Assembly (NCBI RefSeq): GCF_023062595.1
Contig: NZ_JALLAN010000002.1
Span: forward strand, 190,099-254,098
DNA length: 64,000 nucleotides
Direction of reading: 5' to 3'
From: Arthrobacter rhizosphaerae
GTDB taxonomy: Bacteria; Actinomycetota; Actinomycetes; Actinomycetales; Micrococcaceae
Numbering within the stretch: position 1 is the stretch's first letter; every line of letters starts with the position of its first letter. Below the pieces are notes generated by a model, which worked only from the letters and a program-made list of their open reading frames with translations, had not been told where the DNA came from and did no database searches. A program made the translations under genes and the position numbers. Shown here one piece after another: positions 7,742 to 15,636 of the stretch.

Positions 7742-9157
7742 TTACTTGCTGAGGTTTGCCAGGCGTTGCGGGCTGAGCAGTTCTTCGAGCTGCGCTTCAG
7801 TGAGCAGCCCGTGTTCAAGGACCAGCTCCGCTACACCCTTGCCGGTGGCGAGGGCTTCCTGGGCGATTGCGGTGGCCGTTGCGTAACCCAGGTGGGGGTT
7901 CAGCGCAGTGACCAGGCCGATTGACTGTTCGACGGTCAACCGGAGGTGTTCGATGTTGGCGGTGATACCCCGGACGCAGCGGGCCGTGAGGGTGCGGCAG
8001 GCTGCTTCGAGGTGGGAGATGCTCTTGTGGAGGCTGTGGACGATGATGGGTTCGAAGGCGTTGAGCTGGAGCTGGCCGGCTTCGGCGGCCATGGTGATGG
8101 TGACGTCGTTACCGATCACTTCGTAGGCGACCTGGCTGACGACTTCCGGGATCACCGGGTTGATCTTGCCGGGCATGATGGAGGACCCGGACTGCACGGC
8201 CGGGAGATTGATTTCGCCCAGGCCGGCACGGGGACCGGAGGAGAGCAGACGCAGGTCGTTGCAGGTTTTGGAGAGTTTCACGGCGACGCGCTTGAGGACG
8301 CCGGAGAGGTGCACAAACGCGCCGACATCCTGGGTGGCTTCGATGAGGTCCGGGGCCGTGACCAGCGGCAGCCCCGTGATCTCGGCGAGGTGCCGGCAGG
8401 CGGCTGCGGCGTAGCCGGGAGGCGCGTTCAGGCCGGTACCGATTGCGGTGGCACCCAGGTTGATTTCGTGGATGAGCAGGTCGGCTTCGGCCAGCCGGAG
8501 CCGGTCCTCACCGATTGTCACGGCGTAAGTGCCGAATTCCTGGCCCAGGGTCATAGGTACGGCGTCCTGGAGCTGGGTGCGGCCCATTTTGACGACGGTG
8601 CGGAATTCAAGGGCTTTCTCGCCGAATGCGCCTTCGAGTTCTTCGAGGGCAGCGAGGAGTTCCCCCACAGCCAGGATGGTGCCCAGTTTCACGGCGGTGG
8701 GGTAGACGTCGTTGGTGGACTGGGAGAGGTTCACGTGGTCGTTGGGGTGCAGGTGCCGGTACTCGCCCTTGGGGTGGCCGAGGATTTCCAATGCCCGGTT
8801 GGCGATGACCTCGTTGGCGTTCATATTCGAGGAGGTCCCGGCGCCGCCCTGGATGACGTCCACCACGAACTCTTCGCTGAGCATCCCGTTCATGACGTCG
8901 GTGCAGGCCTGTTCGATCGCGGCGGCGCGATCGGGGTCCAGGAGCCCGAGTTCGAGGTTGGTGCGGGCCGCGGCTAGCTTGACGGCGGCCAGGCCCCGGA
9001 CCAGGTACATGTTCGAGGAGAGCGGCTGGCCCGTGATAGGGAAGTTCTCCACAGCACGCAGCGTGTGGACTCCCCAATACGCGTTGGCCGGAACATCCCG
9101 GTCCCCGAGCAGGTCATGCTCGGAACGGACATCGGGGTTGTTTTCGATAATGCTCAC
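7742..9157 (-). CDS. aspA: Aspartate ammonia-lyase
   Basis: The 471-residue product is a member of the fumarase/aspartase superfamily and cleaves L-aspartate to fumarate and ammonia in the cytosol. The signature loop GSSIMPGKINPVIPE is present, as are the substrate-site motifs SQSTNDVYPTA and GRTQLQDAVP. The length is normal for AspA. It starts at a GTG (9157) behind GAGG. GKINP occurs also in fumarases; AspA is preferred for its SIMPGK loop and the N-terminal ERDLLG-like HDLLGDRDVP. A FadR-type regulator lies just upstream on the same strand and probably controls it. Confidence 0.9.
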   Translation of the reverse strand: MSIIENNPDVRSEHDLLGDRDVPANAYWGVHTLRAVENFPITGQPLSSNMYLVRGLAAVKLAAARTNLELGLLDPDRAAAIEQACTDVMNGMLSEEFVVDVIQGGAGTSSNMNANEVIANRALEILGHPKGEYRHLHPNDHVNLSQSTNDVYPTAVKLGTILAVGELLAALEELEGAFGEKALEFRTVVKMGRTQLQDAVPMTLGQEFGTYAVTIGEDRLRLAEADLLIHEINLGATAIGTGLNAPPGYAAAACRHLAEITGLPLVTAPDLIEATQDVGAFVHLSGVLKRVAVKLSKTCNDLRLLSSGPRAGLGEINLPAVQSGSSIMPGKINPVIPEVVSQVAYEVIGNDVTITMAAEAGQLQLNAFEPIIVHSLHKSISHLEAACRTLTARCVRGITANIEHLRLTVEQSIGLVTALNPHLGYATATAIAQEALATGKGVAELVLEHGLLTEAQLEELLSPQRLANLSK

Positions 9158-9207
9158 GGGGGTCCTCGCAGGGCTTCGTTGACGGGTTTGGACAGTAATT
9201 CTGGATA

Positions 9208-9234
9208 GGACAAAAGTTCAAGACAAAAAGTTGG
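9208..9234 (-). promoter_or_regulatory. Direct repeat ACAAAAGTT / ACAAAAAGTT in the aspA promoter region
   Basis: GACAAAAGTTCA (9209-9220) and GACAAAAAGTTG (9222-9233) lie in tandem 50-75 bp upstream of the aspA start. They may be binding sites for the GntR/FadR-type regulator encoded upstream or promoter elements; sequence alone cannot separate these. Confidence 0.35.
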
Positions 9235-9263
9235 TGCGAGCCGGGGCCAGCCTGCGTGCGGAG

Positions 9264-9995
9264 TCAGGCCATTTGGCTGGTCCGGGAGTTTTCACTCCCC
9301 GGGATGATGGTGCCCAGGGCGCATTCAACCCCGTGCAAATGCATTCTCATGGCCTGCGAGGCTTCCTCGGCTGACCCGCGCTCGATCGCATCGAAGATGC
9401 GTGCGTGCTCGTCACCTGACTCCTTGCGGCGGTCAGCCACGAGGTTGAGCGTGTTTGACTGGTTTGCCATCGCGTCACAGATATCGGAGAGGAATGATTC
9501 GAAGACGCCGTTTCCGCTGCAGCGGGCGATGGTCACGTGGAATTCGGTGTTGAGGAGGACCCATTGATGAAGATCGTCCGCTTCCGACATTTCCCGGAGG
9601 ATTTCCCGAAGGGCTTCAAGGTCCTCAGTGCTCCGGCGCTGGGCAGCGAGCCCGGCGGCCGGCACTTCCACGTGGGGGCGGGCCTCCACGAGAGCGCTGG
9701 CCGAGTACTTACCAAGCTTCAGGTCAGTGGCAACCTTGTCGGCGATGACGAAGGTTCCCTTGCCCGTATGCGTGGCAGTCAATCCCAGGGCGGTGCAGGA
9801 GCGGAGGGCTTCCCTGACCATGGTGCGGCTCACGCCGTACTGCTTGGCAAGTGATGCTTCGGAGTCCAAGCGGGTCCCGACAGGGATCTTCCCGCCTTCA
9901 ATGGCACCCCGGAGGGATGCAAAAACCGCTTCAGCCGCGCCAACGCGGACCACACGGTCTTGTCCAGCTGTCCAGCTGTCCAACAGGTTCTCCAT
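9264..9995 (-). CDS. GntR-family (FadR subfamily) transcriptional regulator
   Basis: The 243-residue product has an N-terminal winged helix (about residues 18-85: LDSEASLAKQYGVSRTMVRE, then ALRSCTALGLT and a GKGTFV wing). An all-helical FCD ligand domain follows, with the metal-site histidines of the family plausible in NTEFHVTIA and RMHLHGVE. FadR-type regulators often sense carboxylates. The gene is upstream of aspA on the same strand, with a 106-bp gap that holds repeats. Control of aspA by aspartate, fumarate or a related acid is inferred. Confidence 0.87.
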   Translation of the reverse strand: MENLLDSWTAGQDRVVRVGAAEAVFASLRGAIEGGKIPVGTRLDSEASLAKQYGVSRTMVREALRSCTALGLTATHTGKGTFVIADKVATDLKLGKYSASALVEARPHVEVPAAGLAAQRRSTEDLEALREILREMSEADDLHQWVLLNTEFHVTIARCSGNGVFESFLSDICDAMANQSNTLNLVADRRKESGDEHARIFDAIERGSAEEASQAMRMHLHGVECALGTIIPGSENSRTSQMA

Positions 9996-10002
9996 GCCTC
10001 AA

Positions 10003-10019
10003 CTGTGGCATCCCCACAG
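10003..10019. promoter_or_regulatory. CTGTGG-N5-CCACAG dyad upstream of the FadR-type regulator
   Basis: A perfect 6-bp inverted repeat with a 5-nt spacer lies seven bases upstream of the regulator's start codon. This is a position suited to autoregulation. The half-site resembles the TGTGGA dyad at 281-299. Confidence 0.35.
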
Positions 10020-10078
10020 CGTCCTGTCAAAGGGGTACCCGAATATTAGAAGTGGCTTACGTCACAAACCGTGCACGC

Positions 10079-12046
10079 CTAGCGCGTTGACCGCAACGGC
10101 GTATGCGTCAGGCTTTTCAGGGTGAGGTTTCCCCCGCCGGTCACCAGCTTGATATCCCGCTCCTCTGACCTGGGGAAGACCAGTGAGGTGAGGGTCTGCT
10201 CCCCGCCGTTGACGAACACTTCAATCGAGGAGTGGTCGACGTATACCGTCAGGTCCACGCTGCCGTTCCTGGCGGGAGCGGAGACGGTCCGTCTTTGTGT
10301 AAACAGCGGGCCAAGATCTCCAGCCGCCGGCTGCTCGCGCGTGACGAAGGCGGCCCCGTCCTGGAAGTTGTAGCCAACCGTGGCGAAAATCGCCTCACCA
10401 CTTGCGAACTGCAGGAGAGCCTCTGATCCGTCACCGCCGCCGTCGACCGCTTTAGTCGTGCGTTCAATCGTCAAATCGAGCCGGTAGGCGCCGCCCGGCA
10501 GAGAGGGAAGTCCGGCAGTTCCGTCTGGGGTGATGGTCTCCGGGCCCGACGACGACGGGTCACCTTCCAGCCTGGCCAGGGATTTCGAGGGTGTTGAGAC
10601 CAGGGCCGGCTTGCCGTCCACGGTCTTCAGCTTGATGTCACGCACGATGGAGTCCATGCCGCCCTGCCAGTCCTCAGTGGGCAGCTTCCGGGCGTAGTCC
10701 CAGTTGTTCACCCAGCCCAAGGCCTGCCGGGATTGCAGCCGCTGGCCCTCGGTAAGCCTCGGATCATCCCATGTCACGGCAGCGTAAAAGTCGGACCCGG
10801 CGTCCATCCACTGGTGCTTCTCATCGGCAGGGGTGAACGTTGTTCCGTCCCAGCTTCCGGTCCAGTAGGCGACGCCCGTGGTTCTGCCTTCTTCTGATCC
10901 GTTGGCACTGGCTGCGAGGACCCACGTTCGCTTGGCAGGGTCGCCGTCGACGTCCAGCTGGAAAAGGTCAGGGCATTCAAGGGTGCCCAGGCCTGACCGC
11001 TCGAAACCGGAGGCGTAACGCCAGCTCTTGAGATCCTTCGAGGTGTACATGCCCAGCTTGTGGCCCTCGGCCAGGATCATCAGCCATTGTCCGTTTGCCT
11101 CATCACGGACAATCTTGGGGTCGCGCCAGTGTTCAGCACCGGGGTTCTCCATCACCGGGTTTCCTTGGTGGGAAGAAAACGTGAAGCCGCCGTCGGTTGA
11201 ATAGAAAAGCGACTGCCGCTGGACGCCCTTGTCCTGCTGTGTCAGCACCGAGATGACGGCATCTTTTCCGAAGCCGGCTGTGTTCTCGTGGTCCACTACG
11301 GTGCTGCCTGTTTCGATGTCACCAAGTCCGTTTTTGTACTTCTGGATGGCAACGCCCTCGTCCTTCCACGTCACCAGGTCCTTGCTGCTGAGGTGGTACC
11401 ACTCGGTTCCGTTGCCTTGCGGATGGTCAGCGTTGTAGAGGTAGTAGTAGTGCCAGAGCCCGTTGAGGAAAAAGGGGCGCTGGGGATCATTCATCCAGTC
11501 CCGCTCCGGGGTGATGTGGTAGCTCGGGCGGTACTGCGAGGATCCGGCAGGCCGCTCGGGTTTTGTTCCCGGTGCCGGCGAGCGGTCGATCCTGCCAAGG
11601 TCACTGAGCATGGCATCGACGGCTGCAGGGGTAATACAGTCCGGCCGGCGCACTTCCCCGGCTCCCGCAGTTTTCGTTGTGTCGTCAAGGCTGGAGCGAA
11701 GGAAGATGTCGCTGCCGATCCGGGCTGCTGCCACCCAGCCGTCTGCGCAATTGATACTGCGGAGATCCTCTACTCCGGCGGCGTGGAGCGGTTGCCCTGC
11801 TTCGAGCGTGCGATCACCGCCTGCCAACCAGTACGAGCCGTAGGTTCCCCGGGACGTCTTGAAATCCGCCTGGGCGGTGGCAACGGAGGCGAGGGCAGTC
11901 TCTGCCCGGCTCTCGGCGTCGTCCGGTGTCTGAACGCTGACGATGAAAGCCACCACGGCTACCAGGACAGTGGCAGCCGCTGCAACTGCAATCCAGAAGT
12001 TCCGCTTGCCTGGGAGCGATGTAAGTTTGAGTTTTTCGGACATCAT
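10079..12046 (-). CDS. Membrane-anchored GH32 fructan hydrolase with pilin-like N-terminal domain
   Basis: This 655-residue protein carries the GH32 catalytic motifs: WMNDPQRP (nucleophile Asp187), HWRDPK (transition-state stabiliser) and LECPDL (acid/base Glu). A C-terminal beta-sandwich ends with the DHSSIEVFVNGGE strand pair. Members hydrolyse beta-fructosides; levan is the likely substrate because levansucrase lies next door. The N-terminus is odd. One transmembrane helix (about 17-37) is followed by ETALASVATAQADFKTSRGT and two cysteines (Cys100, Cys137). This pattern is like actinobacterial type IV pilins or pseudopilins, not a plain signal peptide. The enzyme is probably displayed on the cell surface. 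It lies 134 bp downstream of levansucrase and likely shares its transcript. Confidence 0.88.
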   Translation of the reverse strand: MMSEKLKLTSLPGKRNFWIAVAAAATVLVAVVAFIVSVQTPDDAESRAETALASVATAQADFKTSRGTYGSYWLAGGDRTLEAGQPLHAAGVEDLRSINCADGWVAAARIGSDIFLRSSLDDTTKTAGAGEVRRPDCITPAAVDAMLSDLGRIDRSPAPGTKPERPAGSSQYRPSYHITPERDWMNDPQRPFFLNGLWHYYYLYNADHPQGNGTEWYHLSSKDLVTWKDEGVAIQKYKNGLGDIETGSTVVDHENTAGFGKDAVISVLTQQDKGVQRQSLFYSTDGGFTFSSHQGNPVMENPGAEHWRDPKIVRDEANGQWLMILAEGHKLGMYTSKDLKSWRYASGFERSGLGTLECPDLFQLDVDGDPAKRTWVLAASANGSEEGRTTGVAYWTGSWDGTTFTPADEKHQWMDAGSDFYAAVTWDDPRLTEGQRLQSRQALGWVNNWDYARKLPTEDWQGGMDSIVRDIKLKTVDGKPALVSTPSKSLARLEGDPSSSGPETITPDGTAGLPSLPGGAYRLDLTIERTTKAVDGGGDGSEALLQFASGEAIFATVGYNFQDGAAFVTREQPAAGDLGPLFTQRRTVSAPARNGSVDLTVYVDHSSIEVFVNGGEQTLTSLVFPRSEERDIKLVTGGGNLTLKSLTHTPLRSTR

Positions 12047-12097
12047 GGCCGTTCAAATAGGACCGGATACCGGCAAAAGGAGCGGGGAACCAAAAGG

Positions 12098-12129
12098 GAG
12101 CGGGGACCCCGTTTCCGGCGCCCCCGCTC
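12098..12129 (-). terminator. Hairpin between levansucrase and GH32 genes
   Basis: GAGCGGGG at 12098-12105 pairs with CCCCGCTC at 12122-12129 around a 16-nt loop. There is no U tract. It may act as an attenuator or RNA-stabilising stem that lets levansucrase be expressed more than the downstream hydrolase. Confidence 0.45.
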
Positions 12130-12180
12130 ATTACTTTGTCAGCGGGTTGCGTCAATCAATGGCAACCCGGCTGTTGTGAA

Positions 12181-13776
12181 TTACTTGTACAGGCCTTCTC
12201 CGCCAACCTTGACGTTCGTAGGCAGGTAACCGTACGGGCCGAGGCCGTTCTGGCCAAAGGAACGGTCAACTTCGGAGATTCCGTTGCGGAAGTTGATCTT
12301 TACCGTCGGGGAGAGTGAGCCGCCCCTGACACCGTTCACGTTATCGATGAACGACTGCACCAATCCACCCGGCTGCACGTAGTGCGAGTAGGCCTGGAAC
12401 TGGCGGCCGTTCTGCTGGGGGGTGGGATTTTCCGGTGACTCTGACGGCAGGTTCAGGTCAGTCGGCGAGCCCAGCGCCAGGCCGCTGTTGTTCAGCGGCT
12501 GGTAGTCGGACCGGATGCCGTCGCCCACAAAGCCGTAGACGCCGTCGGGACCGCGCACGCCTGCTGCGTAGGTGAACTGGTGGCTGATGGTGAAGAGGTA
12601 GTACTTGTTCTTGCCACCTTCGTTCTGGATGAAGATCTGCGGACGCTCAGTCTGGTCATTGACACAGTTGGCAGACAGGATGGGCGGCAGGAACGACCAC
12701 TTGGTGAGGTCCTTGTTGTCAGCTACAGCCAAACCAACATTCGCCGTCTGGTAGTAGGCGCCGTCGCTGTTGACCTCATTCAGGTTCTCAGCGTGCGGAT
12801 CGCCGGGCTTGTAACCCAGGTCCTCTTCCTTGCACTTGTATTCGCCACGGGTGCCGCCGGTGTTGCCCTCGAACACCATGTACGTCTTACCGGGGTGGGC
12901 CGGGTCCTCGAAGGTGTAGGGATCACGGAAGGCGAAGCCCGGGTTCTGGGCCTTGTTCTGGTACATCTTGCCGTCCGGTTCCAGCAGCTTGGTGTGCTGG
13001 AAGCCGTCAAAGGTAACGCCGTTCTTGTCGGCGTGGATGTTGCCCAGCGCCTTGGCGATGGCTGCATCCGGGGCGATTCCGCCGCCTCCGGCGTTGCGCT
13101 CGGCGACGTCGTAGAACGTGGTGGCCGTGTAGAAGACGTTGACGTGGTTACCCTGCATCAGGCGGGTTGAGCCGGACCACTCGGTGTTGCCGATGGACGC
13201 GCCGTCAGCAAAAATGTGTCCGCCGTAGTTCCACTTGTCCTTGGCCGGATCAGCATTGGTTTTCCGGAAGAAGTAGCCGATGCGGGCGTTCCAGTGGCGC
13301 TGGTCAAAGCCGTAGCCGGCGTGGCGGTCTGCCACGAGCGAGAAGATGACGTCCCAGCCCTTGTAGCTGATCTGGTTAGCGTTTTCGTCGGTCAGGGACC
13401 ACGTGTCCCACACCCAGACGTCCTCGTTCATCGTGGGGAAATCTTCAGGGATCTCCGGCATGGTGACATCGGGGTTCATCGAGTTCTCACCCGGAGCCAC
13501 GGTGGAATCACTCTGTGCCATGATCTGCTTGGCATCCGCGCGGGTCCACTTCGAGGTGAAGTCCGACGCCGGATCATGCGCCTCTTGGGTGTGCTCGGTG
13601 GGGAGCGGGAAACCAGGGGTGGGAGCCGGCATCTGCTCTGCGGCGGGCGGATCCGCCGGCTCGTTGGCCTGCGCCGACGGCACAGCCAGGAAAGTGGTGG
13701 CAGCTACAGCTGTGGCCAGTGCCAGGGCGGCAGGGCGCCACAACTGCATTCTTGGCGATTGGGGATGCTTATTCAT
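12181..13776 (-). CDS. Secreted levansucrase (GH68)
   Basis: The 531-residue product starts with a signal peptide, with likely cleavage after AQA near residue 37. It has the GH68 catalytic triad: Asp124 in VWDTW (nucleophile), Asp285 in FRDPYTF (stabiliser) and Glu377 in TERPQIF (acid/base). It transfers fructose from sucrose to make levan, or possibly inulin; the family cannot be split by eye. Length and the long acidic N-terminal stretch fit Gram-positive extracellular enzymes. It leads a minus-strand unit with the membrane GH32 enzyme. A LacI-type site, TGTAAGCGCTTGCA, lies about 250 bp upstream, so sucrose or fructose control is plausible. Confidence 0.92.
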   Translation of the reverse strand: MNKHPQSPRMQLWRPAALALATAVAATTFLAVPSAQANEPADPPAAEQMPAPTPGFPLPTEHTQEAHDPASDFTSKWTRADAKQIMAQSDSTVAPGENSMNPDVTMPEIPEDFPTMNEDVWVWDTWSLTDENANQISYKGWDVIFSLVADRHAGYGFDQRHWNARIGYFFRKTNADPAKDKWNYGGHIFADGASIGNTEWSGSTRLMQGNHVNVFYTATTFYDVAERNAGGGGIAPDAAIAKALGNIHADKNGVTFDGFQHTKLLEPDGKMYQNKAQNPGFAFRDPYTFEDPAHPGKTYMVFEGNTGGTRGEYKCKEEDLGYKPGDPHAENLNEVNSDGAYYQTANVGLAVADNKDLTKWSFLPPILSANCVNDQTERPQIFIQNEGGKNKYYLFTISHQFTYAAGVRGPDGVYGFVGDGIRSDYQPLNNSGLALGSPTDLNLPSESPENPTPQQNGRQFQAYSHYVQPGGLVQSFIDNVNGVRGGSLSPTVKINFRNGISEVDRSFGQNGLGPYGYLPTNVKVGGEGLYK

Positions 13777-14024
13777 GAATTCTCTTCTCGCGGAGTTTGA
13801 GACAGTTTTCGTGGAAGATGGGCGGATGCCCGGTTCAAAACTCCAGTGCCCCAGTGACTAAAGAGCTGCCGCAGGGACGCCTTTGTTTTGGGAGAGAAGG
13901 GTCTTTCGGCCCTTGCCATAGGCCGCTTGGGGTTACCTGTGCTGCGCCTGTCAACACCCTAAGCACGCTTCTCAAGGGCTTTCAAACCTCTTTACATCGG
14001 GCTTTTTGCCTTTCCGATGAGAAG

Positions 14025-14038
14025 TGTAAGCGCTTGCA
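14025..14038. promoter_or_regulatory. LacI-type operator TGTAAGCGCTTGCA
   Basis: A near-perfect palindrome centred on the CG of AAGCGCTT is typical of LacI-family and catabolite-type sites. It lies upstream of levansucrase. Its sequence differs from the CAAAACGTTTTG pair at the LacI gene, so a second regulator may bind it. Confidence 0.55.
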
Positions 14039-14200
14039 CCCTTCTTCTTTACGCGCGTTGCACAAAAAGGGCGAAGAGGTCAAATGTGTCGAAATATTCA
14101 CAAGATTAAAAGCTTTGGCCTATGATTCAGGGCCACTTGTTGGCCAGGTCACAGTGGCTTCCCAGGAGTGGTTCAGCATCCCTTTTTGGTGCCTCCTCCG

Positions 14201-14252
14201 CCTTGTTCCAGCCCATCTTGTTCGGGCATCTTGCCCGGGCATTTTGTTCGGC
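14201..14252 (+). repeat. Four tandem 13-bp units
   Basis: CATCTTGTTCGGG (14214-14226), CATCTTGCCCGGG (14227-14239) and CATTTTGTTCGGC (14240-14252) follow one another without gaps. They are preceded by a more diverged unit, CCTTGTTCCAGCC (14201-14213). The array lies in the levansucrase/LacI intergenic region. It may bind a regulator or be a slipped-strand expansion. Confidence 0.6.
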
Positions 14253-14399
14253 TGGCGCCTTAATGTGTCCTTCGTGACCTTGTTTCAGCCTCCTCACCTC
14301 GGCAACGCGCCGAGGTCCGGGCGTGTCTCGGCTTGCGAGCCGCCAAAGAGGGTCATGATGGCCGTCCGCCCGGTTGGAGAGGTCTGCGAAAAGTGCTCG

Positions 14400-14429
14400 T
14401 TGACAAATGCAAAACGTTTTGTGTAGCGT
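14400..14429 (+). promoter_or_regulatory. Promoter of the LacI/fructan import operon
   Basis: TTGACA at 14400-14405 is followed after 18 bp by TAGCGT at 14424-14429, which fits the TANNNT -10 of actinobacterial housekeeping promoters. Operator 1 (14410-14421) sits between the two boxes, so bound repressor would block RNA polymerase. Confidence 0.6.
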
Positions 14430-14456
14430 GGCTCACACCAAATACAAAACGTTTTG
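14410..14456. promoter_or_regulatory. Two identical LacI operators CAAAACGTTTTG
   Basis: The 12-bp perfect palindrome CAAAACGTTTTG occurs at 14410-14421 and 14445-14456, with centres 35 bp apart. The first lies between the -35 and -10 boxes and the second just after the expected transcript start. They are almost certainly sites for the LacI-family protein encoded at 14469, giving autoregulation and control of the downstream operon. Confidence 0.8.
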
Positions 14457-14468
14457 CAAAGGAAGTCA

Positions 14469-15491
14469 ATGACGACGAAGGTGGGAATCCGCGAGGTGGC
14501 GAAAGCTGCCGGCGTCTCAGTGACCACTGTGTCGCATGCCCTCAATGACGCCACCAGCTTCCGGGTCAAGGCGGCAACACAACAACACATCCGGGAAGTG
14601 GCCAAAGACCTTGGCTACGCCCCAAACAGGCTGGCCAGCGGATTGCGGAATCAACGCTCCCAAATCCTTGGCCTGGTAAGCGATGAAATCACCACAACAC
14701 CTTTTGCCGGTGCCATGATCCGCGGCGCTCAGGATGCCGCCTATGAACGTGGCTATGTGGTGATGGTGGTTAACTCGGGCTTCGACAGTGAGCTGGAATC
14801 CCGTGAAATCAGCATGCTTCAGCAACACCAGGTGGATGGCGTGCTGTACGCCAGGATGTACCACCAAAGCGCCCAGGTCCCCACCCAACTGGGCGGGCTT
14901 CCCATCGTGCTCCTGGATGCAGTCACCGAGGATGCATCCATTTCCTCGGTTGTTCCAGATGAGGTGGGCGCAGCCGAGACAGCTGTTGAAGCACTTATCC
15001 ACGCCGGCCACACCCGGATCGGGATGATCAACAACAGTGAGGACATTCCCGCCACGCATGGCCGGAGGGAGGGCTTCCTCAACGCTTTGCGGCGGCATGG
15101 GCTGGAGCATGATCCCAGCACCTATGGCATCGGAACGGCGCACACCAAGGGGGGCCGTGAGGCTGCTTTTGAACTTCTTGACCGGAAAGATCGTCCTACA
15201 GCTCTGTTCTGCTTCAACGACAGGGTTGCCATGGGCGCTTACCAAGCGGCTTTCGCTTTGGGGCTTCGCATACCGGAGGACGTTTCCATTATTGGGATCG
15301 ACAACCTTGAAATCATTGCGGACGCCTTGTGGCCAGGGCTCACAACAGTCGCCCTTCCCCACTATGAAATGGGCCGTTGGGCTGTCAACCGGATACTGGA
15401 CGAAATTGAGGGCTCTGGTAACTCCGGGGTCCAGATGCAATTGGGCTGCCCCCTCATCGAGCGGGGCTCGCTAGGCCCGCCGCCAAGTTAG
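14469..15491 (+). CDS. LacI-family regulator of the fructan operon
   Basis: The 340-residue product has the LacI helix-turn-helix at residues 5-25 (IREVAKAAGVSVTTVSHALN), a hinge with LASGLRNQRS and a periplasmic-binding-protein-like effector domain. I start it at the ATG at 14469 behind AAAGGAAG; an in-frame TTG five codons earlier lies inside operator 2. It should repress its own operon (binding protein, two permeases, two GH32 enzymes) until a fructan breakdown product binds. Only 145 bp separates it from the binding-protein gene, and I see no terminator there. Confidence 0.92.
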   Translation: MTTKVGIREVAKAAGVSVTTVSHALNDATSFRVKAATQQHIREVAKDLGYAPNRLASGLRNQRSQILGLVSDEITTTPFAGAMIRGAQDAAYERGYVVMVVNSGFDSELESREISMLQQHQVDGVLYARMYHQSAQVPTQLGGLPIVLLDAVTEDASISSVVPDEVGAAETAVEALIHAGHTRIGMINNSEDIPATHGRREGFLNALRRHGLEHDPSTYGIGTAHTKGGREAAFELLDRKDRPTALFCFNDRVAMGAYQAAFALGLRIPEDVSIIGIDNLEIIADALWPGLTTVALPHYEMGRWAVNRILDEIEGSGNSGVQMQLGCPLIERGSLGPPPS

Positions 15492-15636
15492 CCGTCACCA
15501 AAACCACCACAGAACACCACAGCATCAACCAGCTTCACCACCCGGGGAGGCAGAAAGGGACGCAGCCGTTGCACCGGCCGCGTCCCCCACAGACCCGGGG
15601 CAATCCTCCACGCACAAATCAGCAGAAAGATTCACC

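Larger units (their letters stand above)
13777..14399. other. Long regulatory gap between levansucrase and the LacI gene
   Basis: This divergent intergenic region holds no gene that I support. A long open plus-strand frame in it lacks a ribosome site and protein character. It contains the LacI-type palindrome at 14025-14038, an AT-rich stretch near 14085-14130 and a 13-bp tandem array at 14201-14252. Its length is unusual for this gene-dense window and suggests complex control. Confidence 0.6.

Noticed and set aside
9960..9983. A short CCAGCTGT tandem repeat at the start of the FadR-type gene.
   Set aside because: It lies within the first codons, is only two to three units long and reads as ordinary coding sequence.
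13797..14426. A plus-strand open frame of about 209 codons in the levansucrase/LacI gap.
   Set aside because: It has no ribosome site, its protein has no recognisable character, and it runs across clear operators and the promoter. GC-rich DNA yields such frames by chance.
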